Origin: Lates calcarifer
Taxonomy: Eukaryota > Chordata > Actinopteri > Centropomidae
Length of the DNA: 64,000 nt
Assembly (NCBI RefSeq): GCF_001640805.2
Contig: NC_066855.1
Location: 16,152,236-16,216,235 of the forward strand
Reading direction: 5' to 3'
Of this stretch, positions 1 through 12,100 are shown in pieces. The position numbers were made by a program, and so were the translations under genes. A model generated the notes under the pieces. That model saw only the letters and a list, made by a program, of their open reading frames with translations. It did no database searches and was not told where the DNA came from. Position 1 is the stretch's first letter. Each line of letters begins with the position of its first letter.

Positions 1-1500
1 CCCCCTGTCCAGGAAAGGTGGAAATAATGGAGTCTTTTTCTACCACCACCACCATCCGTCCACTCACTGAAACCCACAGGCTAGACTTAAGCCCCAGATA
101 GAGGAGGGGAGGGGGGTTCATAAACTGCAACAAATGAAGACAAAATGCTTCCAGCTGCCCTTGGTGGCCAGGGAATGGATCTGCTCCTAAAGCTGATATA
201 AGGGACGTTGACGGGGCGGGGGGGTTGTCTGACAGGGTCTTCAGCCAGTCATGTTGAGCTCTGTCCTGTCTGAGCTGCAGAGGGAGACGACAGTTTTTCT
301 GCAGTGCAATTTATCATCAGGAGCATGCATTAGCCTACTTGATCCTGTCAAATATTCATCTGTGCTTTGAGAGAAAACAAATGATTCGATTTAACCAGGG
401 CTGCAATTTATAATCATCTTCATTATTGATTAATCTGCTGAACTGAGTAATTATGTAAAATGCTCATCAGAAATGTTGTAAAATGTTTTGTTTGGTCCCA
501 ACAACAGTCCAGAACCCCAACATCCTCGCTTTCTATCACAGAGGAGGAAATAACAGGAATACATTAACCTTTACGAAGGTGGAACCGGGACATTTTTGCC
601 ATCTTTGCTTACAGAAGTTTTTGCTGATCAACCAGTCAACTACTGATTGCAGCAGAAAAGTCCATGAATGTATAGAAAAGTTTTTGTGTTAAATTATAAA
701 ACAGCTGCAGCGGGATGTCATCATCTTCTGCTTTCAGTCAGTGTTGATCTCATTATTCTATATTCATCCGAGCAACAAAAAAAAAATGTATGTGTGTGGA
801 CATAAGGACATCCACAATCACCTCATTTGTTCATCTGGCAGAAGAAACGACTAAAAATACAGCAGCTCTGCATTCACCTGTGTGTCTCCCGCCTGTGCAG
901 GTACAGGCTAAGTTATCTGAAATCCTCTCACGTACACACTCACCTCGAAGATAAAACACTCCAGCGCCAACTTTTTTCCTGCCAAGGGCAAAACTTGACT
1001 CGAGCCACAGTGTGCAGGCTGTGAATGGCACGCGCAGATGCGTCAGTGACTAGCGGCGTTTGTGGAGGTGTTATGACCTTTCTCCTCTCTCCCCCTGCAT
1101 CCTACAGGTCCAGCTGGATGTGTCAGAGTGATGCAGTGCACTCACTGTACGTGGATCAAGTTGCTCTGCACTTACTGCATGCATCCCAGGCAGCGACACT
1201 GGGAAAATTAACGGCTACGAGCTGAGGCTGGAAAAAAACGCACCAGTCATTCCTTCACAAACACGAACGCGACAGATATGGTGAGGTGGTGGTGGTGGTG
1301 GTGTGGTGTGTGTGTGGTGGTGGTCTACTCACCACAGAATGTGCTGTTATCTGTGGAGCAGCAGCAGCAGCAGCGCTGTTTGTCTCTCCGGTGCCACAGA
1401 TGAAGATGATGATGGTGAGATGCTGTTGCATCGCCGTCTGCTGCAGGCAACACGCTGATACAGCCACTGCGGTCCACATCTAACCGCTTCCCCAGCTTCT
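1..1500. other. Gene-less left flank
   Basis: No exon of a recognisable protein is visible here. From about 1285 to 1400 there are short GGT and GCA runs. On the minus strand the complement of 1326-1331 is a good splice donor (GTGAGT), so the stretch just to its right could be a first exon of a minus-strand gene outside the window, but nothing confirms this. Short ORFs over the GGT/GCA runs are composition artefacts. Confidence 0.4.
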
Positions 1501-1501
1501 G

Positions 1502-1502
<1 letters not shown>

Positions 1503-1575
<73 letters not shown>

Positions 1576-1596
1576 GTGAGTGTGTGTGTGTGTCGT
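1503..1596. repeat. Compound microsatellite (GT)n-(GA)n-(GT)n
   Basis: A GT run passes directly into a GA run of more than 20 units and ends in GTGA/GT units. It gives false Ser/Leu and Thr/His ORFs on the minus strand. Confidence 0.95.
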
Positions 1597-1726
1597 GTGA
1601 GGGATATGGGAGGGAGGGGAGGGCTGTCTGTTTCACGTCAGGTGGACACAGACGTGATGCTGTGAAATGAAACGGATCCTCGTCAAGGTTTTTTTTTTTT
1701 AATGCAGTCCGCCTCAGCTCACAGAC

Positions 1727-1728
<2 letters not shown>

Positions 1729-1779
<51 letters not shown>
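1729..1779. repeat. (CT)n microsatellite
   Basis: About 25 uninterrupted CT units. Together with the GA tract about 150 bp upstream it forms two long purine/pyrimidine-asymmetric tracts of opposite strand polarity, which could pair with each other. Confidence 0.95.
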
Positions 1780-1782
<3 letters not shown>

Positions 1783-2099
1783 CTTTCCCATGAATCCTCC
1801 TCTCCTCTCCTCTCCCTCCCCACCGGGTTGGGCATGCCCAGTCCCTGCCTCCTGCACGAGCACCACTTTATTAGTAAGTAGGTAGGAGTTCCTCAGGTTG
1901 ATGTACAATCTAAACTATTATGGTCTGTTTAGACTATTTAAAGTTGACTAAACCACAGGATCCAAGAGCCATTCAATCATTTATTCAGTGAAGGGAAAAC
2001 ACAATTCTTCTGCTAACTAAGAATAAGAATAAGAAACAAAAAGCACATCATTGTTGCATCTGCTAAGGATACAATCTTTCACATCGTTATCAGGATTCT

Positions 2100-2675
2100 T
2101 GTAATAGAATTTAGAATAGAATTTAAAATCCTCCTCTTAACCCACAAAGCCCTTGATTGTCAGACACCATCCTATCTTAAAGAGTGAATAGTACGCTACA
2201 ATTCCAGAATACTGGTGAGCTGGTGGTTCCTACAGTTTCCTCTGCTGTGGAACTTTCTCCTAGTTTGGGTCCAGGAGGCAGACACACCCTCTGCACCTGT
2301 TGGAGTCGGCTTAAATCTTCCCTCTTTGATTAAGCTTGTAGTTAGGGTCGGCTCAGGCATTCTTGAACCATCTCCTAGTTATGCTGCTATAGGCCTAGGC
2401 TGCTGGGGGATTTCCCATGATGCATTTGAGCTCCTCTCTCCCTCTCTGTATGTATTCATATCCCATAAATGCATGTCTTCCCTTTCCCATAGTACTTCCG
2501 TCTCTCTCTCCTCTTCTGTCTCTTTCTGCAGGTATTTCTGCCTCTGGAGCTGTAGAGTCTGATCTGTGATGACAAGGCTCCTGCTGCTCCTACAATCGTC
2601 TCTCTGCTCTATATGAAAAGTGCCTTGAAATAACTTTTGCTGTGATTCTGTGCTATACAAATAAAACTGACTTGA
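2100..2675 (+). mobile_element. LINE (L2-like) 3' fragment
   Basis: Bases 2122-2187 read FKILLLTHKALD, then QTPSYLKE and a stop. This is the C-terminal end typical of L2-clade reverse-transcriptase ORFs. It is followed by the usual fish L2 3' UTR, which ends near 2610-2670 in the motif for a gene-end-like tail (TGCCTTGAAATAACTTTTG, a CTATACAAATAAAACTGA stretch). The same tail occurs in reverse orientation at 46.2 kb. The copy is 5'-truncated and dead. The 115-aa plus ORF over it is a repeat artefact. Confidence 0.75.
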
Positions 2676-2689
2676 CTTTATATAGAAAA

Positions 2690-5600
2690 CAAAGTAAATA
2701 CAGGATAACAGTATAAAAGAAAACTGTTCATTTACTTATAGGGTTCAACATCTTATCGTACTGGTAAGTGTAAGTGACTCCAACACAATTTTCTTGCTCT
2801 GGGGGAAGGTTTATCAAACAGCACCAAACATTACGATCTCTTAGGAAACAATTCCACTTCATTTCTTTGCTCAGTTTGTTTTAATTTAGGCACTCACACC
2901 TTCCATATAAACAGAATAAACAGTGAAGAGTTAGCGTGCTATAAAGGACTAAATCTAATTTAATAACCTTAACATAGTTCAGTAAATTGATCATCTGCAC
3001 AGATGCTTATCTTGAGAAGTTTAACTATTGTTTTAGATGCAGAGTTACTTTCACACATTTTAACAAACAGAGATTTAGTCTGAAGGTGATGTACACTGTG
3101 AATTTCCTTTGGCTTCCACAACACAGAGAAGCAGATCTGGTCAGATGTTTCCTGGCAATAATGAGATCAATGATTTCCACAGGGAAATAAACACACTCCT
3201 GTACGATGAGACCTTGGGACACCCATGAATTTCCTCACATTGTACTCTGGAGTGTAATCTAGCTCTTGTGTGTGTGTCAGATAATGAACTCATCTTCAAA
3301 TCACATTGATCTGAATGTTAATAAAGCTGAGAGCCACTGTATATGCTCCACAGTCACTGCATATTTGACTTTTTGTATGTTTTACCATAGGAATTACAAG
3401 GAGATTTAAATGTGTAAATTTTATTTCAGCAAGAGGTAAATGAAGCTATTTGAGGATTATTCTCCCACTCTTCTGTAACTGAGAAATCATTCATTAATTA
3501 TTGACTTTTTAAAAAATATAACACATAAATAAAACAGCAGCTAAAACTAATCATAGAGGAGAGAAGACGCTAAGCAGAGTCTGACTCTAATGAACGTCAT
3601 ATCATTTGATGTGGTTTAATCACAAATTTAAATGTAAAAACTTAAAGATTAATTTATGAAAATAACTTGTTAGTCCAAATGGACAAAGATGAGAAAGAAA
3701 CAGGAGCATATTTTGTAGAGTGCAGTAGCTATGTGATGTCACTGTCTCTGCTGTTGTGAGGTACAGCAGGTAAAACATGTGCTTAAATAGGTATTTTCCT
3801 GCTGTTTCCTTTTAGACCGCAGTGATGGTTGTATCTCTAGTTGACATTCATGCTCATCTACACTGTTGACTTCAATTCCTGCCGGAGGCGTTAATGTCAG
3901 TTTACTGTACCCTGCATTAAGATTGTGTTGGTTATGATTCCTGCTAAAATCCCTTTTACTCTCTGGAGTCCTCCAGCTGCACTGATGAGTAGATGAATAA
4001 TGTAAAGATCTCTACATCTATAAGAGGGGTGGTTCAGGCATCTTCCTTCACCTCACTGTACGTCCCAGTGAACCTTCACCGCTACAACACCCAACAGGTG
4101 TGATGCTGCTGACGTTGAGTTTTACTGACACTGTAAAGATGTTTCAGGCAGAGACCAGGTCCAGGACTAAAGTGAATCCACACTGTGAGATGAGTAGAAA
4201 GGGTGCTTCAGTGTTGTTTTATACTTGTCTGCTGCATCCACAGAAACACTGAACTCTGCCCGAAGCTCTTATTACACTTTAATACAGTAAGGTTATACTT
4301 TGTTTGTTTAATATTAGAATTCTGATACTCTGTATTCATTCATCAATATATTCTTTATTTTTTATGATCTTTAGCCTTTTACTGAAATGGATTTTTAGAA
4401 GCTGTGCATTGTTTTAGCATAAATCACTTCAAATGCACATAAAGGAACAATCTGCAATAACTGTAAGTGGTATAAAATTGAATGGAAACTCTTTACATGC
4501 AAGTACATGGGACACAATTGAAATGTAAATCAAGAAATGGTGCTTAATGTCAAATACAGAAGTGATAGAGTTTACAATATATGTTAATGCAAATGTATTT
4601 ACTTGTGACATTATACACAACAAGTTTTGACATTACTTTTCCACTGTTTTTGTTACATTATAGGCAGATTATTGGATAGATATAGAGGGTGTTGAAGTGA
4701 TAAAATAGACATGTTCAGAGGCATGCAGAGACATTTAATAATTTTGTTTTCATGTTTGGTTCACACTTGGTCACAGTATCACATCACAAATAGAGTGTGG
4801 ACACACCAGTCATCATCCGCATTAATTGAAAAAGACCACAACAGGAGCACGGGCTCTTATCGAATCAGCAGCTTTGTGCACGGCAGCCTGGAGCTCATAT
4901 TAAAAAGATGCAAGTTAAATGTTATCAGAGCAGTTTGTGTAAATCCTCTTAACCTCAGACTGCAGCAGGTTACTGTGGTGGTTCTTGAAGCAGGGACCAC
5001 AGACCGACAGAGACTTCTACCGAGCAAAAACAGTATGTCAATAGGAAAACTCCTCATAATAAAACCAAGTGTTAAATTGTTCTCTGCATGGTGTAATACG
5101 TGTGTCTAATACGAATCTGACATAGGAATGTGAGTTTTTTTTCCCCACAGTCAGACACTTTGCAAAAAGTCCAAATTAAATCAAAATGTTGAAACGTTTC
5201 TCACCTTGCTTTTTTTCTTCATATCTGTTGGAGTTTGGAGTAATGGTACATACATGTAGATATGTGGATGTGAAATGTATTATTTATAGTCAAAGACATG
5301 AAGGGTATGCTGTGTGTTGGCCTGAAAATAACACAAATTTTATCTATATTTTTATTATTTGTAATCTTATTCATGACAGAGCTATAATATATAGAAGATG
5401 CTGTTTGGACCCAAAGACCTTTATTAGATCACTGAACGTTGTGTCATTGTTTGTGTTGCGTTTAAATCAATCAGTAAATGATAACATAGAACCTTTTCAG
5501 TCGTAGAGTGCGTATCCTGTTGTTTCATATTGTAGCTTATATTCTGTGTCAGAGTTTGTGTTGGAAATGTAAACTAAATAAACCACAAAGTACAAAGTCA

Positions 5601-8210
5601 CATTAAATCACATTAATGCCACTGATGACACTCTGCATAGAATGCCCAGAAAGAGTTTTTAACAGTGTTTTCCTTTGCTTCGAACCCTGCCGGCAGAGGG
5701 CAGCATCGTGCACTGTGGTAGAAGTGGATCAAAGGGCAGCAGCTGCTCAGACTCTCGGTGTTTGATCTGTTTTCACTTTTCTGTCTCCTCCACAGACTCA
5801 GTAACTCTTCCTTTCCCCACCAGCTGCTCCACTCTGCCTCTGAAGAGCAATTAACTCTTCTTCTTCTCGTTAAAGTGTGTAAATCAGTCTGAAGGCTGCT
5901 GCAGTTAGTTAGTACATAAACTCCTTGTCTGGAAACGGTGCACGCCTGCTCTGTTTCATCACAGCTGTAAGATAAGACACATTAACACGCTGAGAGGCCT
6001 CTTCATGCTTTGTCCAGCAGATGGCCCCACAACTTCATTCTTTCTTTCTAACTTATACACTCGTCCTTTTTAATCTGTGTAAAGATGAATTATTGCACAA
6101 CAAGAATATGTTGTGTCTGATCTTGTCCTTTGGTGATCACTGGCTCTGACAGATATAATGACAAGGTTATTTAAAACATTACACCTCACAGCTTTATAAG
6201 CTAATCAGAGTCTTTTCCTTGTCTCTCCACCACCTGAATTTACATTATTTCCTAATGAGAGAAAGATGTGTGGATGTGGATTTCACTTTGTGTCCATGGC
6301 TGGGTTAACCTGCTCAGTGTGAGATCTGCTGGGCCTCCATCACCCACAGTTTCTCCACCTTATCTACCTTAAATTGACCTCAAAGTCTGAGCCTAACTTT
6401 GAGCCTAATTTTGAAAAATGGCATCCTCAGGCCAGAGGATATGGATGAGACAGAGCTGTAAGGCACCTACACCACAGTAGGCTCTTTTGAGGTGGAAAAC
6501 GTTCCCCCTATAGAATCCCCTGAAGTGTTAGTGGTTAGTGTGGTGGAGGACCAAGGTGGTGGTCCTGAGCCTTATCAGTTTGACGTAGAGAGAGAATGTG
6601 ATACTGGCAGTAAACTTCTGATACTTCTGAAGTTCACCTTTACTCACAAACTTAAACTTTATTTCCATTTTTCAGTTTATCAGATTTCTCTTGACTTGAG
6701 ATGTGCTTCAGTGTCTGCAGAGGGCTGTTAATAATTATAATCCTCCTCCTCATCATGTAATATTCACTGAAGCAGATTTAGCCTATTATTCGCATTGAAT
6801 TTAATTTATCTTTTCTTTTCTTTTTTCTTTCTTTTCTTTCTTTTTTCTTTTTGCATTTATCAGAGCTCAAATCTGCCATATATGCATATACATATATGCT
6901 ATCACTGTCTAAGCATCTCTGAGGTACTAAATTCTCAGCAGAATTTTGTTTCAATTTCTTATTATATAAACACTATTTATGTACTCATACAGTATAAATA
7001 TATTGGATATTGAATCATTTAAGATGAGGAATGTAGGTGATTTAACACAAACACAGCACAGTAACACCTGAAGCTAAAGCTCTCAGAGCCGAGGCGAGAG
7101 AGGATGGAGGCTACAGAGTGGTAACATACTGTTACTGAGCACTGATGATAGTGAATGTTTGTATAGGTTGTAAGGTTTACTTGTATAGCATATTTCAACA
7201 ACAAGGTAATTCAGAGAGTATAAAAAGTATCAAGGCCAAATACAAAAGCAAAATAAGACAATATGAAAAAGCATTTAGATGTGAATTTTAAAAAAAAGAG
7301 TAAAAGTTACAGTGCAGTGTGAGAAATGAGTGATTATTAATAAAAGATAGTGATGAACAGAGAGGTCTTCAGCCTTAAATGAACTGAGAGCTTCAGCAGA
7401 CCTGCAGTTCACTGAGCGTTACACTGAACACCGCTTCTCCAGGTTTAGTTTTGACTCTGAGGACAGAAAGCAGACCTGAATAATAAGATCATCTTATTCT
7501 GATAATCTTTTCCTTATACATTTGTTTTAATGAATGAATTTAATCCACTGCCATACTGTGGCTATTTACTGACATTATTTTATCATTTTACACCTTTGTT
7601 CCAGTCACATCTGTTATGTGGTATTTTTTTCCTCCTCATATTTCATCCACTTTATTAAAAGTCTGTCTTATATGTTCCTGGCCCAAACACTGCTGCTGTA
7701 ACAAAGATTTTATGTGTCAGAGAGGCTTTTTCCTGCTTAAATAAAGTTGGATTTACATCAACATCAGCTAAGATGATAAAGTAATAAAGCAGGATCCTTA
7801 TCATGCAGGATAATACTGTGCTTTAGTTGTGCATTTTCCTCTATTCTCAACAAACTTACAGATAATCAGTTGCAACATAATGAGCCTGGTTATCTTTGCC
7901 CTGTTGGTAAATCAGCCCTGATGCTGTAGTCTTACATAACTGCCCACTCCACTGCTTCACATATACTGTAAGTGATTAACTGCCCTTTTGCCCAGATTCC
8001 AACAGGACATCAATGAGCAAATTCAGTTTTAGTGCAATTACAGATAAGATGACTGCACATACAGTCGACCTTTCACTGAGCAGGTGTGTGGATCTTATAG
8101 TAACATGTGGAGATAAAAGGCTTAAACTGAGAATAAAATGAAATAAAACAAATATACATAGCATTTAACAGAAACAAAGTGCCGTAGATAAAATGAAAGA
8201 ATAAAAACAG
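2690..8210. other. Gene-less AT-rich interval with repeat debris
   Basis: I find no exon with family similarity here. Small ORFs such as 4711-5109 and 5186-5506 have no recognisable domain and lie in AT-rich DNA. A pyrimidine-rich (CTTTT)n stretch lies near 6820-6855. Confidence 0.5.
6440..6731 (+). pseudogene. Acidic ORF fragment, possibly transposon-derived
   Basis: The frame from 6492 begins MENVPPIESPEVL and continues through an acidic, Pro/Gly-rich stretch to about 6610 before turning into low-complexity translation. The first 40 residues look protein-like and acidic, in the manner of the N-terminus of transposon-domesticated fish proteins, but I do not recognise a family. There is no start context, no partner exon and no conserved domain. 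It could equally be chance. Confidence 0.2.
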
Positions 8211-8219
8211 TGTCCACTG

Positions 8220-8482
8220 TAGTTCGGGTGAGGGTGGAAGAAGAACTTAGATCTTTATTTAATTGAAAGTGGCAACAACACAATGTAGAAAAACTTAGAT
8301 GTAAAAGTACTGCATTCTGAATTTTACCTGAGTAAAAGTACATAAAAGTATCAGCATCAAAATATACTTAAAGTGCCAAAAGTACCTGTTATGCAGAAAG
8401 TTTTAGGCACTTTAGATGTTTAAATATACACGAGTATTTGAGTAACTGTAAGTAAATGTACTTGATTACTTTCCACCACTGG
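8220..8482. repeat. Dispersed AAAAGTA-rich repeat
   Basis: This copy contains GTAAAAGTACTGCATTC, AGTAAAAGTACATAAAAGTA and the end motif TTACTTTCCACCACTG. Related copies or ends occur near 9780-9870, 10425-10445, 60945-61030 and 61560-61670. It is a short, non-coding, fish-type interspersed repeat. Confidence 0.65.
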
Positions 8483-8589
8483 AAATAAAGCAAACTGATA
8501 ATAGTGACATAATGACAGTAAAATGAATCCGTGTTCATTGTCCCTGTTATCAGTGCCTGGGTGGTGACACAGAGTGGGCTCCACCATCA

Positions 8590-9149
8590 CCATCCCACCT
8601 GATGATAATACGTCACAGACAAACCCCGCCCCATAGCCGCCTTCATCGCTGCATGCTCGAGACTGAGAACGTGCTCTCCCTACGTCAAACCGCACAGTGA
8701 CACAGCGAGAAATACCGGAAATTCTACCTTCATAATAAAAGTTAGGACTGTAAATCATTATTGTTTCCATTTATCAAGTTTTCTTAAGTTATTCATAAGT
8801 ATTTTACTTTCCTCCAAAGTTGAACTTTTAGCCATATGATAAATTATATTATATTATACTATTACTACTAATATTATAGTATACAATGGGACAAAACAAT
8901 AATACTTTATTTTGAAAATCTAAACGGAAACCGTTTGTAGCATTGTAGCGACCTTGTAGCTCTGACGAAAGTGAGTGACAGTGGGGAAGTGCATCTGGCG
9001 GTACCGCATCCCGTCCTCTAGGACTGTAACCGGTGATAATTCGGCCACTGTCGACTGGATTTAAACGGGCCATAGGCAGAGTGTCAGCCAGTTCCCTCCA
9101 GAAACTTCCACATCCCGGGATTTTAGCGGGGAAAAAAAGCTGATAAAAC
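8590..9149 (+). promoter_or_regulatory. elovl6l: Likely promoter and 5' UTR of elovl6l
   Basis: The stretch before the start codon is richer in CpG than its surroundings. It carries a GC box (CCCCGCCCC, near 8623) and a run of CpG-containing DNA between 8940 and 9149. No clear TATA box is seen. The transcription start cannot be fixed from sequence. The leader reads straight into the ATG at 9150, so at least the proximal 5' UTR is probably in the same exon as the first codon. Confidence 0.45.
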
Positions 9150-12100
9150 ATGAACGAGAGTGAGCTCAGTTCCCTGCCGGTGGAGTACGACTTCGAGCGA
9201 CGTTTCGACGAACGACGAGCCCTGGAATGGATGCAGGAGAACTGGTGAGTAGAGGAGAAGATTAACTTGCACAAATTGCAAGAAACTTAAAATAAATAAA
9301 TAAAAATGTCGACACTGCCCTTCTCCTCCTCCTCCTCCTCCTCCTCCTCCTCCTCATGCCCCGGCAGACTGTGGTGGGTGGTGGGCTCCTGTCTGTACTT
9401 CGTGTCCTGACAGGGCTGCTGGCCATGCGGACCCGGTGTCTCACTCACGTTGTTTTTAAACTACTCACATCTCTCTGCTTTAATGTGATTTGTAATGCAC
9501 TTGAATGCATCACAGCCTTATCCCGAAACTCGTTAAAAAAAGATCCACTTACCTTAAGAAGCTGGGAAATCCTATTTTACCCGCTTTAATTCAAATGTCC
9601 TTGAGGATGCAGTGATATGACTTCATCTATGCTGTCATAGGCCAGCCATGGTCTGCATGACAACTTGATTTTATTTCATTAACAGCTCTTTAAATAAACA
9701 TAACATCTTCTCTGCGAACATGAAAAATAAATCCAAATATAAATACAATAAATCAGTCACAATTAAAGTCATACATTCAAAACGTTACCTGAGTTAAATA
9801 CAAACGTATTAATATCAAAATCTACTTTAAGTATCATAAGTAAAAGTAATCATTATGCAGAATAAGTTATTTCAGGAAAATGTATATTAATGGATTATTA
9901 ATGATGATGCATGAAGGATAACTCTTACTGATGACTGTAAGTCGTTGATAAGGAGGATAAGGAATAGTGTTTTTGTCACCGACAGGCTCAGATTGTTTCT
10001 GTCTTATTAAAGAGTAAGATCCTTTTTGTTCAACCAGAAACATCACTATATATCAGTACCAGACTCCATAGAAAAAACAGTAATTTAACTGAGCAGAACA
10101 CAGGAGCTGCTGGAATACCACTGCCTCCCTCAATTACTTAGTCTGTGTTGTTGTGTGGTACTGTTACATATGTAAAGGATCTGAACACTTCCTCCACCAC
10201 TGAAAGTCACACATCTTTAACACAAACTAACAGACAGACAGTGGTATTCCAACAACTCTACTTGGGAAAATCACTGGAGGCTGGTAGTAAGGCATGGTGA
10301 TGTTTTGGTTAAATAAATTAATCTCAACCTACAAAATAACTAGTAACTGAAGTTGTTGTTGGACTAAAACATTGAAATTGTTGCACAGAGGTATAAAGTA
10401 GCTGAAAAGAGCTTCAAAACTGTATTTGGTTACTTTCCACCACTGATGCCTGTTTACAGTAAATGCCTTCCCCATTGTCCAATAAAATGTCTAGTAGAGA
10501 GGGAGTGATCCTTTATTGAGCAACTCCACTGTGGAAACCTAGTAAGACCACATTTTTTAGCCTCACTTTGATGTAACCGTGCAAGACTGAAACCTAATTC
10601 AGCTGTGTCAGGTAAGCTGTCAAATGAGGGCTCAGGCAAAAGGTGAAGCAGCAGTCAAATGCTTCCCATTCCTCCACCAGCCTGTTCTGGAGCTCCACAT
10701 TGTGCACAGAGCATGAAAAATGTAGACACCTTCAATAACAAGTGGACAACAGCAGGGGAGCTTGGCTGGTTGTTGCGTAACGTTTGGATCTGCTTCTTTC
10801 CAAAGCAAAGGCCCAGAAGTCTGCGTTCGTACAGGAGTTTCTTTCTGTAGGGTGAAGCTGTGCAGTGAGTTTTCTGCCTCTTCATCTGCTCCTTCCTTCC
10901 TTGTTGCATCTGCCAGACAGTACCTCTACAGGAGAGGGTATCGTTTGAAATGTTTTGATGCAGGTGCTGATAACATAGTGATGATGCACGTCTCACTTTG
11001 AGAAGTATTTAAACTTGTTTTTCTTCCAGACTTGGATTGCGACTATTTATTCTCACAGCCACAAATGATGAGTCGATTAATCCATCAGTTAGTCGCAAGA
11101 GGTGTTTAATCAGTTAATTGTTTCAGTCATTTTTCAAACAAAGACACCTGATGTTCTCTGGTTTTTGCTGGTTTTCTTCGTCATAGATGATAGTAAATTT
11201 AATGTCTTCAAGGTTCTGGACTGTTGGTCAGACACAGCTAGCATTTTATAGACCCACAGATTAATCAAGAAATGAATCTGCAGATTAATCACTGATGAAA
11301 ACACCTGTTAGTTAGTTATTTCTATCAGCCGGTTATCATGAAAAGCAGAGGTGGCTTGAATCTGACAGATAAATCAGTCAGGCTGATATTGGTCAGTGCA
11401 GATATATCAGTATCTGTGTGTATGTCAGCTGATAAATGACAAGAAACTGAAGCAGAGAAAAGTTAAATATTCATTTTGAAACAGTCAGCAGTCTATTGAG
11501 AAGCTGGAACCAGTGAATGACTTAAATGATCAATTAATGAGATACATTTTCTGTTGTTATAGCGATATATTAAAAACCCCCTCTGTTTCATTTCACAGAA
11601 TATCTCAAATATTAAATGTTATCTGTGCAAGAAATAAAGTCAAAAAAATGGCAAAAATCTTTATTTAAAATCAGGAACACATAACTTATGCACATGTACA
11701 TGAGTGTAATTAAAATGGAGCAGGCCTCATGTTTCACCGCGGTGCTGCAGTTTATAGAGAGGGAGGTGTCCTCTGTCGTATCAGCTCCTGTTCTCAGGCA
11801 GTGTTAATGAGCCATGCACTGATCATGCAACTATAGCTCTCTCTCTTTATCTGTCTTTCACTCACTCACTGTATCTCCTCCAGTACACTTGTTCTCGGGA
11901 CTGTGTGTCCTGAGAGCCACTGAGTACCAGAGTCCTTTAATCTGGTGTAGATAACAATCATTAAAGCAACATGCAACTATTTAACCTTAAAATAACAGCC
12001 TCAGAATCATTGTGATCGTACACTGACTTGTAATAGGGAGAATGGAGCCTCTTTCATTCCCACTCTGTGCCCCTGAATACCTGGGTTGAGCGGGTGTGAT

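Noticed and set aside
2215..2562. 115-aa ORF as a membrane protein gene
   Set aside because: It lies within the 3' UTR of an L2-like LINE that recurs in the window.
4711..5109. 132-aa plus-strand ORF
   Set aside because: AT-rich, biased composition, no family similarity and open on both strands.
8849..9274. 141-aa minus-strand ORF over the elovl6l start
   Set aside because: Shadow of the GC-rich 5' UTR and first exon.
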